A DNA stretch of 64,000 bases from Microbulbifer aggregans (GTDB lineage Bacteria; Pseudomonadota; Gammaproteobacteria; Pseudomonadales; Cellvibrionaceae). The notes beneath the pieces are model-generated. The model did not search any database. It was not told where the DNA came from and saw only the letters and a program-made list of their open reading frames with translations. The stretch is from NCBI RefSeq assembly GCF_001750105.1, contig NZ_CP014143.1:1302001-1366000 (forward strand). The letters are read 5' to 3'. Made by a program: the position numbers and the translations under genes. Below are positions 18,001-27,726 of this stretch, piece by piece. Numbering within the stretch: the stretch's first letter is position 1; the number at the start of each line of letters is the position of its first letter.

Positions 18001-21000
18001 ACTGCTCGATGCCGATCAGATGCTGAACCAGTGGCGTTCGAGACCCGATGACATGGCGCTGTTGCATCCGGTGGCAGAGGAACTGCAGATACTGGAGGAA
18101 GCAGCCAATCGCGCCCAGTTACCGACATTGGCGGAACTGTCCGAGCTGCTATTGGCGGTCTACCGGAAGGTGATTGATGGCGAGCTGGAGGCAGAGCCCG
18201 CGCTGTGGGCTTCCCTCGAGCAGGGGCACAATGAGCTGTTGGATCTGGTCGATGCCGTCGCGGCGGCTCAGGACCTGCCCGAGGTAAGCGAGGCCGTTGA
18301 AGAGGCGCTGCGTTACCTGGCCCAGGACCAGAGCCCCGTTGCTGAAGACGATGATTTCGACCTGGCGGAGCTGGGTATCGACAGCGCCGACCTGCCCACG
18401 ACGGAAGACGCGGGCCGCTGGTCAGAGGGCTGGAAAGGTGACGATGAGTCCTCGCCGGAGACTACGGACGAGGACAGCAGCCAGCTCGACGGTCTGTCAT
18501 TGCCGGGCGATGAGGACACAGTCAGCGATGCCCCGTCGTCAGGGGCAGATGCGGTTACCGCCACTGAAGACGGCGTAACCGAGGACCTTGGGGACCAGTT
18601 CGACGACCTCAGTTTTGATGATCTTCTCTCTGCCGAGACCCTGGCGGGGGAAGAGCATGGAGCAAATGCTCCCGTTGAGGAGGCGACCCCAGGCGCAGGC
18701 AAGAATGAGCCGGCGGCCGCCGACAACCCGGATTCCGAAGCGACGCTACAGACGGCAGATATCCTCGATGACTGGGATGACCTCGGTGTCGAAACAGTAA
18801 CAGAAGCTGGCCTTACAGCGGGCAGTGAACAGTCGTCAGAAGCTGGCGACACCGCCCAAGCTGAACCTGGCCTCAATGCCCTGCTGGCCGACATCGATCC
18901 CGATGTGGTGGATGTCTTCATGGAAGAAGCCGGGGATCTTATCGATGAGCTGGAAGAGCTGATTCAGGGCTGGGAGCAGGAGCCGACAGATACAAGTCTG
19001 GCGGAGGCTCTGAAGCGGGTGTTGCACACCTTCAAGGGTGGTGCACGGATGGCGGGCCTTATGGGGCTCGGTGAGGTCGCGCACCGCTTCGAAACAGTGA
19101 TTGAGGGTATGCAGGGCAATGCCGAACCCTCGGCAGAGTTCTTTGCCGACGCACACGCCATCTACGATCGCCTCGCCGGCGGTGTCGAGACGGTTAGGGC
19201 CTGGATGACCGGCGACGAGCAGGAGGCCTTCGGCCACCTGCTGTCCACGACCTGGGCCGACGGGCAGCTGTCTGAAAATGCCGATCCGGTAGATTACGGT
19301 ATCGAGGCGCGGGATCCCGAGCCTGAAGAGTTGGAGTCCACCCGGGAGCTGCCCTCCGTAGAGAGCCTGCTGGAAGCGGCCGATGTCGAGTCAAAGACGG
19401 AAGCGCCGGCTGCCGGGGGCGAGGAGCGCCAGGATACTGCTGCCGCACAACTGCTGCCGGTGAAGCGTGGCGGCAATGTACTGCCGTTCGTTCGCAAACC
19501 CGGGCGCGTACAGCAACGCGAGGCCGCTGCGCCTAATCGTGGTCAGCCGCAGGAAATGGTGCGGGTGGCCGCCGAGCTGTTGGAGGAGCTGGTCAACCTG
19601 GCCGGTGAAACCTCGATTTCCCGCGGTCGTCTTGAAGAGCAGGTCAGTGAATTCGGCCTTGCCCTGGATGAAATGGATATGACCCTGCAGCGGCTCAATG
19701 AGCAGTTGCGCCGCCTGGATCTCGAAACCGAAGCACAGATCCTGTTCCGTCAGGAGCAATTGGCGGAAAAGGATGACGATTTCGATCCGCTGGAAATGGA
19801 CCGCTACTCGTCTATTCAGCAGCTGTCACGCTCATTGATGGAGTCCACTTCGGACTTACTGGAGCTGCGTGCCACTCTGGGTAACAAGACCAGGGACACA
19901 GAGACCCTCCTGTTGCAGCAGTCCCGGGTAAATACCGAGCTGCAGGAAGGGCTGATGCGCAGCCGCATGGTGCCTTTCTCGCGTCTGGTGCCGCGTCTGC
20001 GGCGGATCGTGCGGCAGGTCAGCGCCGAGCTCGGCAAGCAGGTCGAGCTGGTCTTCTCCAACGTCGAAGGCGAGCTGGATCGCTCCATGCTGGAGCGGAT
20101 GGTCGCACCGTTGGAGCACATGCTCCGCAATGCGGTGGATCACGGCATCGAGATGCCCGTGGAACGCGAGGCGGCCGGCAAGTCTGAAAAAGGCCGGATT
20201 ACCGTCGCGCTCGAGCGTGAGGGCAGTGAAGTCGTGCTGACCATCAGCGATGATGGTGCCGGCATCAACCTGATGAAGGTTCGGCAGCGGGCGGTCGATT
20301 CCGGCCTTATGCGACCTGACGCAGAACTGTCCAACAACGAGATTCTGCAGTTCATTCTGCAGGCGGGTTTCAGTACCGCGGAGAAGGTGACGCAGATCTC
20401 CGGCCGGGGCGTGGGTCTGGACGTGGTGAGTGCCGAGATCAAGCAGATCGGTGGCACCGTCCACATCAATTCCCAGCTGGGCAGTGGCACCGAGTTCGTC
20501 GTGCGCCTGCCGTTTACGGTCTCCGTCAACCGGGCGCTGATGGTACGCATCGGTGATGACCTGTTTGCGCTGCCGCTGAACACCATCGAGGGCATCGTGC
20601 GCCTCAGTCCGTTCGAGCTGGAGCACTATTACCGCTCTAAAGATGCGCGGTTTGAGTATGCAGGGGAGCCGTACCAGGTAAATTACTTCGGCACGCTGTT
20701 GCAGTCCGAGGCTCAGCCGAAGCTGAGTGTTGAGGACACGCAGCTACCGGTTCTGCTGGTGCGCTCCGAGGGCCATGCCATGGCCCTGCAGGTTGACGCG
20801 ATCATGGGCAGCCGTGAAATCGTGGTGAAGAGCCTTGGTCCGCAGTTCGCCACCGTGCAGGGTGTTTCCGGGGCCACGGTCACCGGTGACGGCACCGTGG
20901 TTGTGATTCTGGATGCCCATGCTCTGTTGCGCCGTCAGGCCGCACAGCTGGCGCGGCCGGACATCGAGGCCATTGCGCTCGAGCCAGAGCCCACGCCGCC

Positions 21001-21403
21001 CCAGGCCCTGCCTGCGGAAGAGCGACAGCAGACCATCATGGTGGTGGATGATTCCGTTACTGTACGGAAAGTGACTACCCGCTTCCTGGAGCGGGAAGGC
21101 TACATCTCGGTCACGGCAAAAGACGGTCAGGATGCGGTGATTCAGCTCCAGGATATAAAGCCGGATCTCATCCTGCTGGATATCGAAATGCCGCGAATGG
21201 ACGGCTTCGAGGTGGCGCGCCATATCCGTTCCAGCAGCAGCTTGCGGGATATTCCAATCGTGATGATTACTTCGCGTACGGGTAAAAAGCACAGGGATCA
21301 CGCCTTGTCGCTCGGGGTCAACCAATACCTTGGCAAGCCCTACCAGGAGGAAGTCCTGCTGGCGGCTATCCGCGAGCATCTGCCGGAACTGGCGGATCAA
21401 TAA
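15098..21403 (+). CDS. chpA: ChpA/PilL, giant hybrid CheA-type histidine kinase
   Basis: A 2101-residue kinase starting at GTG 15098, with GAGG 8 bases upstream. An N-terminal Hpt-like domain has its phospho-site position at His51 but the usual following Lys is His54. Canonical Hpt motifs HTLKGS or HTFKGG lie at His702, His855 and His1310. Regions near 440-500 and 960-1060 look like Hpt folds without the motif. Acidic low-complexity linkers (about 580-660 and 1100-1260) separate modules. The CheA core follows: dimerisation helices (about 1485-1640), ATPase with N-box Asn1678, DDGAGI and GRGVGLD, and a CheW-like domain. A receiver domain lies at about 1980-2095 with Asp2028. A hairpin (15045-15064) lies in the gap after pilJ, where pilK sits in Pseudomonas. 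Confidence 0.96.
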   Translation: MNHDNPNFQALDWLSGEINETLTQARQHLEHFAVDADADSSLLQNCLTLIHQVHGSLHMAELTGAAMLAEEMEQLVQALATGGVENSEETREFLMRALLELPLYLEKVSFQRRDNPVLLLPLLNDLRAVRRERLITEGAIFAPDLSPLDVAEGKRQPIIADNPRFQELVTKLRKMYHVAAAGLIRDVNSGENLTYLKKVSEKMALLYSGSVRQPLWQILGGIFEGIESHHLSVMPALRQLLRRIDVEFRLLQGRGASVLDARLDQDLVRNLLFYVYLSGPNGPQRESLYRTFALDRAVPGTPRPDTGDALAMGPEALGTAITALREELRTLREALEPEVAGGERAPLSDSAAVAKRIADTLGVLGLESQRTRARAVYDSLRDASRTADPDDMLMHAAGELVQLDSALQSAFSRNKSVEDAPPLMGDATESVLREARAGLEQVKEAVVEYIASHWDASYLNQVPERLQEVCGGLDMVGYRRAGEIVSACRRYISEQLISAGAQPDWKLLDTLADAITSVEYYLERRAEGIEDADMLLALAEDSVATLGFAVSGVEDPVLTSTEAAFKTPSEQAEEDNALAGFELELEADDEVPVETGEESSWFADGEQPVSSQEAPTVDDAEVVEGELLHTAQDSGAQAEIEQSPVQESAAADDDESLIDDEIIEIFLEEASEVLEAIAEYFPRWAANFADEEALVEFRRGFHTLKGSGRMVEAADIGELSWAVENMLNRIIDETVKPQRAHAALVEQVRQKLPSMIDAFRERRADPDPSLTGRLETWAQQLSRGEIPPELDGGKVAAAAEVAPDRDAADEHDQLWEIFAQEAETHLSVVAEFLEEMRQCAPVYGLPSDPLHRALHTLKGSAHMAEVKPVAQLIAPLERFAKELRTYQVPIDEDTFELISDGADYVRAALDQIRSGEELRIEKSEQFLARVAELQERAVGHLIREREANEPRAVDPQLLAVIMADGMKVLLDADQMLNQWRSRPDDMALLHPVAEELQILEEAANRAQLPTLAELSELLLAVYRKVIDGELEAEPALWASLEQGHNELLDLVDAVAAAQDLPEVSEAVEEALRYLAQDQSPVAEDDDFDLAELGIDSADLPTTEDAGRWSEGWKGDDESSPETTDEDSSQLDGLSLPGDEDTVSDAPSSGADAVTATEDGVTEDLGDQFDDLSFDDLLSAETLAGEEHGANAPVEEATPGAGKNEPAAADNPDSEATLQTADILDDWDDLGVETVTEAGLTAGSEQSSEAGDTAQAEPGLNALLADIDPDVVDVFMEEAGDLIDELEELIQGWEQEPTDTSLAEALKRVLHTFKGGARMAGLMGLGEVAHRFETVIEGMQGNAEPSAEFFADAHAIYDRLAGGVETVRAWMTGDEQEAFGHLLSTTWADGQLSENADPVDYGIEARDPEPEELESTRELPSVESLLEAADVESKTEAPAAGGEERQDTAAAQLLPVKRGGNVLPFVRKPGRVQQREAAAPNRGQPQEMVRVAAELLEELVNLAGETSISRGRLEEQVSEFGLALDEMDMTLQRLNEQLRRLDLETEAQILFRQEQLAEKDDDFDPLEMDRYSSIQQLSRSLMESTSDLLELRATLGNKTRDTETLLLQQSRVNTELQEGLMRSRMVPFSRLVPRLRRIVRQVSAELGKQVELVFSNVEGELDRSMLERMVAPLEHMLRNAVDHGIEMPVEREAAGKSEKGRITVALEREGSEVVLTISDDGAGINLMKVRQRAVDSGLMRPDAELSNNEILQFILQAGFSTAEKVTQISGRGVGLDVVSAEIKQIGGTVHINSQLGSGTEFVVRLPFTVSVNRALMVRIGDDLFALPLNTIEGIVRLSPFELEHYYRSKDARFEYAGEPYQVNYFGTLLQSEAQPKLSVEDTQLPVLLVRSEGHAMALQVDAIMGSREIVVKSLGPQFATVQGVSGATVTGDGTVVVILDAHALLRRQAAQLARPDIEAIALEPEPTPPQALPAEERQQTIMVVDDSVTVRKVTTRFLEREGYISVTAKDGQDAVIQLQDIKPDLILLDIEMPRMDGFEVARHIRSSSSLRDIPIVMITSRTGKKHRDHALSLGVNQYLGKPYQEEVLLAAIREHLPELADQ

Positions 21404-21428
21404 CGGTGAATAGAGAGGGAAAGTCGCA

Positions 21429-21911
21429 ATGAGTGGAGTGCAAGCGCTGCCGGTCGATGTGCCGCAGGAAGTGAGCAGTCTCTTCCTGCAATTGGCCGAC
21501 GGTCAGCTGTTGGTGCCTGTGGACACCCTGTCAGAGGTTATTGCGGTGCAGACACCGGTCGCCGCCTATGATGCGCCTGACTGGTACCTTGGTGAGTTGA
21601 ACTGGCGCGAACAGCGATTGCCTCTGATTTCGTTCGAAGTGCTGCGAGGAGGTTCTCTGGCATCACCGAGCAATAACGGGCGGATCGCAGTGCTCAATAG
21701 CGGCAACCCTGATGGCGACCTACCCTTTCTCGGGTTGATGCTACAGGGAACGCCGCGGCTGGTGCGGGTAACTCCTCAGGAGCTTGCTGCGCGCGACAAG
21801 CCATGCCGACCCGGCGAGCTGGTGCATGTGGCAATGTCTGGAGAGGATGCGGTGATTCCTGATCTGGAGATGCTGGAAAGCGCATGTCTGGAGTATCGCA
21901 GCGGTCGCTAG
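21429..21911 (+). CDS. chpC: ChpC-like CheW-domain protein
   Basis: A 160-residue single-domain CheW protein (LFLQLADGQLLVPVDTLSEV at the start of the domain; YLGELNWREQRLPLISFEVL in the middle), 25 bases after chpA. In P. aeruginosa ChpC is a second adaptor for other receptors feeding ChpA; that role is inferred from position. It is the last gene of the cluster: chpB, chpD and chpE equivalents are absent. It is followed by a strong bidirectional terminator. Confidence 0.85.
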   Translation: MSGVQALPVDVPQEVSSLFLQLADGQLLVPVDTLSEVIAVQTPVAAYDAPDWYLGELNWREQRLPLISFEVLRGGSLASPSNNGRIAVLNSGNPDGDLPFLGLMLQGTPRLVRVTPQELAARDKPCRPGELVHVAMSGEDAVIPDLEMLESACLEYRSGR

Positions 21912-22027
21912 TTTGGTCCCAACCACCGGGCTCGGATTGAACGGTCGGTATGGTGAAATCGCTATGTGGCTCGTTATCAAGAGAGTCGCGATGGCAACAC
22001 AGCGACCAGGAAAATTGACAGTGATCA

Positions 22028-22063
22028 GACAAAAAACGGGGCCCTAGGGCCCCGTTTTTTGTC
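22028..22063. terminator. Bidirectional intrinsic terminator between chpC and mrcA
   Basis: A perfect inverted repeat with 17-base arms (22028-22044 and 22047-22063) and only two bases between them. It has a GC core with A6/T6 flanks, so it ends transcription from both the chp genes (plus) and mrcA (minus). Confidence 0.95.
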
Positions 22064-22089
22064 TCTCGTAAAGTGCGATCTGCCTGCGA

Positions 22090-24747
22090 TCAGAACAGCT
22101 CCTCCGGCAGTGATTCCCGCTCGCGGCGGGGGGATTCGTCGCTCGTATCCGGGTCGTTGGAGTAGACCGGGGAGATGGAGCGGTAACTCTCCCTGCCCGG
22201 CACTCGATCCGCACGGAATATCTCAAACATGCCGCCGCCGGAAGTGCGCAGGCCGGTGTTCGGGTTGATGCGCACGGTGACAATACCGTCCGGCTGCGGC
22301 AGGTGCCGTTCCGGCAGCCCCTCCAGCGCGGCGGTCATAAAGTCGATCCAGATCGGCAGGGCCGCAGAGCCACCGAACTCGTTCTTGCCCAGCTCATCAT
22401 TGGAGTCGAAGCCGACCCAGGTGCTGGTGGCGAGGTGCGGGCTATAGCCTGAGAACCACGCATCGCGTGGGCCGTTGGTGGTACCGGTCTTGCCGGCGAT
22501 ATCGCCGCGCTTCATGACCAGTGCCTTACGCCCGGTACCCTTCTTGATCACATCTTTGAGCATGGAGTCCATGATGTAGGTGGTCTCCGGCGAGATGACT
22601 CGGGGCGCGCGCGGGCGGGCCTGCTCACTGGATTCGCTGTAGACCGGATTCACATGCAGGGTGCGCAGGTCTACGGGTTCCTCTGAGGGCTCGATTGCCG
22701 CCGCCTCCATCTGCACTTCCTCGAGATCCAGCGGTTCATGCTGAAGCTCTTCGCTGCCAGGTTCCGGACAGTCCCGACACACGGTCAGGGGCAGGGCCCG
22801 GTACACCGCGTCCCCGTTTACATCGAGAACTTTGTCAACCAGATAGGGCTCCACCCGGTAGCCGCCATTGGCAAAAGCCGCGTAACCACGTGCCATTTCG
22901 ACCGGAGTGAGGGCGGAGCTACCCAGGGCAATGGTCAGGTTGCGGGCGAGCTTGCTGCGCTCGAAACCAAAGCGTTCCACGAAACTGAGGGCGCTATCGA
23001 TTCCCAGCGCCTGCAGCAGGCGGATGGAAACCATATTGCGCGAGCGGTACAGCGCCTTGCGTAACCGGGTTGGACCGAGGAAGTCGCCGCCGTCGTTTTC
23101 CGGGCGCCACACGTCCTGCAGGTTGGCTTGCTCGAAAATAATTGGCGCGTCATTGATCATGCTGGCCGCTGTATAACCGCGCTCGATGGCCGCTGCGTAG
23201 ATGAACGGCTTGAAGCTCGACCCCGGTTGACGTGCGGCCTGGGTGGCGCGATTGAAGTGGCTCTGGCGGAAGTCATAGCCACCTACCAGTGCGCGGATAG
23301 CGCCGTCCTCGGGGGCCAGCGATACCAGGGTGCCCTGAGCGGCGGGAACCTGGGCCAGGTGCCATTCCTCGCGAACTTCGGGCTCTTCAAGGGGCGCGCC
23401 GGGCTCGCCGGGATCGGCAAAGGGGTCGGGCCCCTGTGTGGCGGCTCCTTCATCGCCGCTGTTGGCAACCTCGATTTCTGCCTGCGGGTCGATTTCAACC
23501 CTGCGCAGGCGGATCACGTCGCCTGGAGCGAACATCTCCTCGGCGGATTGCAGCCGCGGGCCGCGGGCGTTTTCCGAAAGGAAGGGCCGGATGGATTCGA
23601 GGCCGTTCTCCCAGAGCACTTCGACGACGCGGCGATCGCGCAGCTGGACCTGCAGCTTCTTCGGTTCCACCGCGGTGACCACGGCGGGCTCGAGACCGCC
23701 GAGGATCGGGATTTCGTTGAGGAGGTCGACCAGCTGGTCGCTGTCTTGCAGCAGCTCTTCGTTCAGCCGCTGCTCCGGGCCGCGGTAGCCATGCCGGCCA
23801 TCGTAACTCTCCAGTCCCCGCTGCAAGGCTTCCTGTGCGGCCTGCTGGAGGCGACTATCGACGGTGGTAATAACCTGGTAGCCGTCGGTGTAGGCGCTGT
23901 CACCAAACAGCTCCACGGCCTCCTTGCGCGCCATTTCGGCGATGTAGGGGGCATCCATGTCCAGGTCCCGCGGGTGGTGGCGGGCTGTGACCGGGGCTGT
24001 GATAGAGTTCTTATAATCAGCTTGGTCGATGTAGCCCAGTTCCAGCATGCGGCGCAGGATCCAGTTGCGGCGCACCAGCGCACGGGACGGGTTTGCCAGG
24101 GGGTTGTAGGTGGAGGGGGCTTTGGGTAGTCCCGCCATCATCGCCCACTGGGCCAGGTTCAGCTCACTGATATCGCGGCCGTAGTAGACGTGGGCCGCGG
24201 CCTGAAAGCCGTAGGCACGGTTACCGAGGAAGATCTTATTGATGTAGAGTTCGAGAATCTCGTCTTTGCTCAGTTCCTGCTCGATTTGCAGGGACAGCAG
24301 GATCTCGTTGAACTTGCGGACAAAGCGCTGTTCCCGGCTCAGGAAGAAGTTTCGCGCCACCTGCATGGTCAGGGTACTACCCCCCGACTGGATGGAGCCG
24401 GACTGCAGCAGCTGGGTCACAGCCCGCATCAGGCCCTTAATCGATACGCCGCGATGGGAGTAAAAGCCGTCATCCTCGGCAGCGAGAATGGCCTTGACGA
24501 ACAGCTCAGGTGTCTGTTCGATACCGATCGGGTTACGGCGCTTTTCACCGAACTCGCCGATTAGCTTGAGATCCCGCGAATACACGCGCAGCGGCGTCTG
24601 CAGGCGAATATCGCGCAGGCTTTCGACAGAGGGCAGGCCGGGTTTCAGGTACAGGTAGATGCTGGCAAAGGCCATGGCTGTGGCGGCCGCCCCTGCCAGG
24701 GCAAGCCATAACAGCGATAGCAGGCGATTGCGGGCTTTTTCGGACAT
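22090..24747 (-). CDS. mrcA: Penicillin-binding protein 1A (class A PBP)
   Basis: An 885-residue bifunctional peptidoglycan synthase. A short cytoplasmic tail and membrane anchor (about 9-33) come first. The GT51 glycosyltransferase domain follows with catalytic Glu91 in AEDDGFYSHRG, then GGSTLTMQVARN and the IELYINK-type ELYINKIFLGN segment. An OB-like insert is followed by the transpeptidase, with Ser510 in SSFK, the RSRN motif and KTGTT near 752. The gene is divergent from pilM, as ponA is in Pseudomonas, where PBP1A placement next to the pilus assembly operon is conserved. Confidence 0.97.
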   Translation of the reverse strand: MSEKARNRLLSLLWLALAGAAATAMAFASIYLYLKPGLPSVESLRDIRLQTPLRVYSRDLKLIGEFGEKRRNPIGIEQTPELFVKAILAAEDDGFYSHRGVSIKGLMRAVTQLLQSGSIQSGGSTLTMQVARNFFLSREQRFVRKFNEILLSLQIEQELSKDEILELYINKIFLGNRAYGFQAAAHVYYGRDISELNLAQWAMMAGLPKAPSTYNPLANPSRALVRRNWILRRMLELGYIDQADYKNSITAPVTARHHPRDLDMDAPYIAEMARKEAVELFGDSAYTDGYQVITTVDSRLQQAAQEALQRGLESYDGRHGYRGPEQRLNEELLQDSDQLVDLLNEIPILGGLEPAVVTAVEPKKLQVQLRDRRVVEVLWENGLESIRPFLSENARGPRLQSAEEMFAPGDVIRLRRVEIDPQAEIEVANSGDEGAATQGPDPFADPGEPGAPLEEPEVREEWHLAQVPAAQGTLVSLAPEDGAIRALVGGYDFRQSHFNRATQAARQPGSSFKPFIYAAAIERGYTAASMINDAPIIFEQANLQDVWRPENDGGDFLGPTRLRKALYRSRNMVSIRLLQALGIDSALSFVERFGFERSKLARNLTIALGSSALTPVEMARGYAAFANGGYRVEPYLVDKVLDVNGDAVYRALPLTVCRDCPEPGSEELQHEPLDLEEVQMEAAAIEPSEEPVDLRTLHVNPVYSESSEQARPRAPRVISPETTYIMDSMLKDVIKKGTGRKALVMKRGDIAGKTGTTNGPRDAWFSGYSPHLATSTWVGFDSNDELGKNEFGGSAALPIWIDFMTAALEGLPERHLPQPDGIVTVRINPNTGLRTSGGGMFEIFRADRVPGRESYRSISPVYSNDPDTSDESPRRERESLPEELF

Positions 24748-24791
24748 GTAACAATGCTTCTGGTTTACGTCTGAATCAGATCGGGTGAATA

Positions 24792-24797
24792 ATTATA
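24792..24797 (-). promoter_or_regulatory. -10 element of mrcA
   Basis: A perfect TATAAT on the minus strand, 45 bases before the mrcA ATG. The -35 is poor, with only weakly matching hexamers at 17-19 spacing. Confidence 0.45.
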
Positions 24798-24832
24798 CGA
24801 ATATTGTGCGCTGATACCTATGCAATTGGCGG

Positions 24833-24860
24833 TTGCAGCTGTAATTTAAAGTGCTATAAC
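24833..24860 (+). promoter_or_regulatory. Promoter of pilMNOPQ
   Basis: TTGCAG (24833-24838) and TATAAC (24855-24860) with a 16-base spacer, ending 36 bases before the pilM ATG. Both hexamers are good sigma-70 matches. It lies back to back with the mrcA promoter. Confidence 0.6.
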
Positions 24861-24875
24861 ATCAAATCTTCATAA

Positions 24876-25973
<1,098 letters not shown>

Positions 25974-25975
25974 GA

Positions 25976-26566
25976 ATGGCCAAGATTAACTTATTGCCTT
26001 GGCGCCAGGAGTTCCGCGCACAGAAACAGAAAGAGTTTCAGCAGGTCGCAGCGCTGGTGGTGATTGCCACCGGCGTCGCCGTGTTTCTGTGGATGAAGAC
26101 GGTCGACGGCCAGATTGCCAACCAGAACGAGCGCAATCGCATTTTGCAGACCGAGATCACCGCCCTGGAAAAGCAGGTGCGCGAGATCCAGGATCTGAAA
26201 AAGCGCCGTCAGCAGCTGATTGATCGGATGCGCGTGATTCAGGAGCTTCAGGGCAACCGTCCGCTCGCTGTGCGCTACTTCGACGAAATGGTGACTGCGG
26301 CCCCTGAAGGCTTGTGGCTGACCGGTCTCAAGCGTGCCGGCAAGACGGTCGAGATCACCGGTGTAGCCGAGTCCAACAACCGGGTCTCCTCTTTTATGCG
26401 CAATCTGGACCAGTCCGAATGGTATGAGTCCCCGAACCTCACCGGCGTCACCGCGAAGCCTGAGTTTGGCGAGCAGGCCAGTGCCTTCCAGATGACCGTC
26501 ACGGTCAGTGGGCGCAAGAAGCAAGAAGACGAAGAACAACAAGAACTAGCGACAAGCGCTAATTAA
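25976..26566 (+). CDS. pilN: PilN, inner-membrane alignment complex
   Basis: A 196-residue bitopic protein starting 2 bases after pilM. The N-terminal cytoplasmic motif KINLLPWRQ is the conserved PilM-binding peptide. One transmembrane segment follows at about 22-40, then a coiled coil (45-85) and a periplasmic alpha/beta domain that pairs with PilO. The last ten residues are Glu/Gln-rich. Length is normal. Confidence 0.96.
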   Translation: MAKINLLPWRQEFRAQKQKEFQQVAALVVIATGVAVFLWMKTVDGQIANQNERNRILQTEITALEKQVREIQDLKKRRQQLIDRMRVIQELQGNRPLAVRYFDEMVTAAPEGLWLTGLKRAGKTVEITGVAESNNRVSSFMRNLDQSEWYESPNLTGVTAKPEFGEQASAFQMTVTVSGRKKQEDEEQQELATSAN

Positions 26567-26578
26567 AGGGTCCGTGCC

Positions 26579-27199
26579 ATGGCGTTGGAGGATACGCTCA
26601 AAAAGCTGAATGAGCTCGATATCAACGATATCGACTTTTCACGCGTGGGTGTCTGGCCGCTGGCCGGACGCATTGCACTGCTGCTGATCATCTCGCTGGC
26701 GCTGGTCGGCGGTGGTTATTACTTCATGATCAGCGACCGCTACCAGCAGCTGGAGTTTGCAGCCAACAAAGAGAGGGAGCTCTTCACCAAGTTTGAGAAG
26801 AAATCCTTCGAGGCTGCCAACCTGGATGCTTACCGGGAGCAGCTGGCGGAAATGGAGGAGACTTTCGGTGCGTTGCTGAAGCAGCTGCCAAAGGATACCG
26901 AAGTGCCGGGCCTGCTCGAGGATATCGACGAGTTCGGGCGCGGTAGCGGCCTGACGATCCAGAAGATCGCCCTCGAAGAAGAGCAGGTTGGCGAGTTCTA
27001 CGTCGAGCTGCCAATCCGGATCGAAGTACAGGGTGGCTATCACGAGTTCGGTGCCTTCGTCAGTGGGATCGCCGGTATGCCCCGAATCGTCACGTTGCAC
27101 GACTTCAATATCGACACAAGCAAAGACGGCGGTGCGCTGCTGAACATGGTCATCAATGCCAAGACCTACCGCTACAAAGAGCAGGGGGAAGAGGGATGA
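26579..27199 (+). CDS. pilO: PilO, inner-membrane alignment complex
   Basis: A 206-residue bitopic protein, the heterodimer partner of PilN. A cytoplasmic start is followed by a transmembrane segment (about 25-48, WPLAGRIALLLIISLALVGG), a coiled coil (52-95) and a ferredoxin-like periplasmic domain (about 100-200). The stop overlaps the pilP ATG by 4 bases. Confidence 0.96.
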   Translation: MALEDTLKKLNELDINDIDFSRVGVWPLAGRIALLLIISLALVGGGYYFMISDRYQQLEFAANKERELFTKFEKKSFEAANLDAYREQLAEMEETFGALLKQLPKDTEVPGLLEDIDEFGRGSGLTIQKIALEEEQVGEFYVELPIRIEVQGGYHEFGAFVSGIAGMPRIVTLHDFNIDTSKDGGALLNMVINAKTYRYKEQGEEG

Positions 27200-27726
27200 T
27201 CAGACTGTTTGCTCTTGCGCTCACCGCCGCAGCCGTAGCCGGCTGCAGCCTCGATACGAGCCATAGTGATCTGCGCCAGAAGATGGCGGCGGTCAAGGCC
27301 AAGCCGAAGGGACAGATCGAACCGATTCCCACGTTCACGCCCTACAGCCCTTACGTTTACAGTGCTGCTGCCGAACGCAGCCCGTTCACCCGTCCTGTTC
27401 TGGACGCCGAACAGCGCCTGGTCGGCCGGCGCCTGGACGTGGCCCCGGAGACGGATCGCCGCAAGGAGCTGCTGGAACGTTTCAATTTTGACGCGCTGTC
27501 CATGGTGGGCACGCTGTCGCGCAGCGGCCAGATCTGGGCGCTGGTTGACGATGGTGAGGGGGGGATTCACCGGATTACTGTCGGCAACTACCTTGGCAAG
27601 AACCACGGCCGCGTGGTGAGTGCCTCTGCTTCGCAGGTTGATGTACTGGAAATCGTACCGGATGGCACCGGTGGCTGGATTGAGCGGCCTCGGGCGCTGA
27701 CTTTGGAAGAGAAGGACAACCAATAA
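27196..27726 (+). CDS. pilP: PilP, pilotin-like lipoprotein linking PilNO to PilQ
   Basis: A 176-residue lipoprotein with a clear lipobox (VAGC, acylated Cys17). A flexible linker with the PilNO-binding region follows. The C-terminal beta-sandwich (about 90-170), including WALVDDGEGGIHRITVGNYLG, contacts the N0 domain of PilQ. The stop shares one base with the pilQ ATG, indicating tight coupling. Confidence 0.96.
   Translation: MIRLFALALTAAAVAGCSLDTSHSDLRQKMAAVKAKPKGQIEPIPTFTPYSPYVYSAAAERSPFTRPVLDAEQRLVGRRLDVAPETDRRKELLERFNFDALSMVGTLSRSGQIWALVDDGEGGIHRITVGNYLGKNHGRVVSASASQVDVLEIVPDGTGGWIERPRALTLEEKDNQ

Noticed and set aside
23128..24129. 333-codon plus-strand open frame opposite mrcA
   Set aside because: Antisense to the PBP1A domains; low-complexity Gly/Val/Leu pattern typical of a shadow frame.
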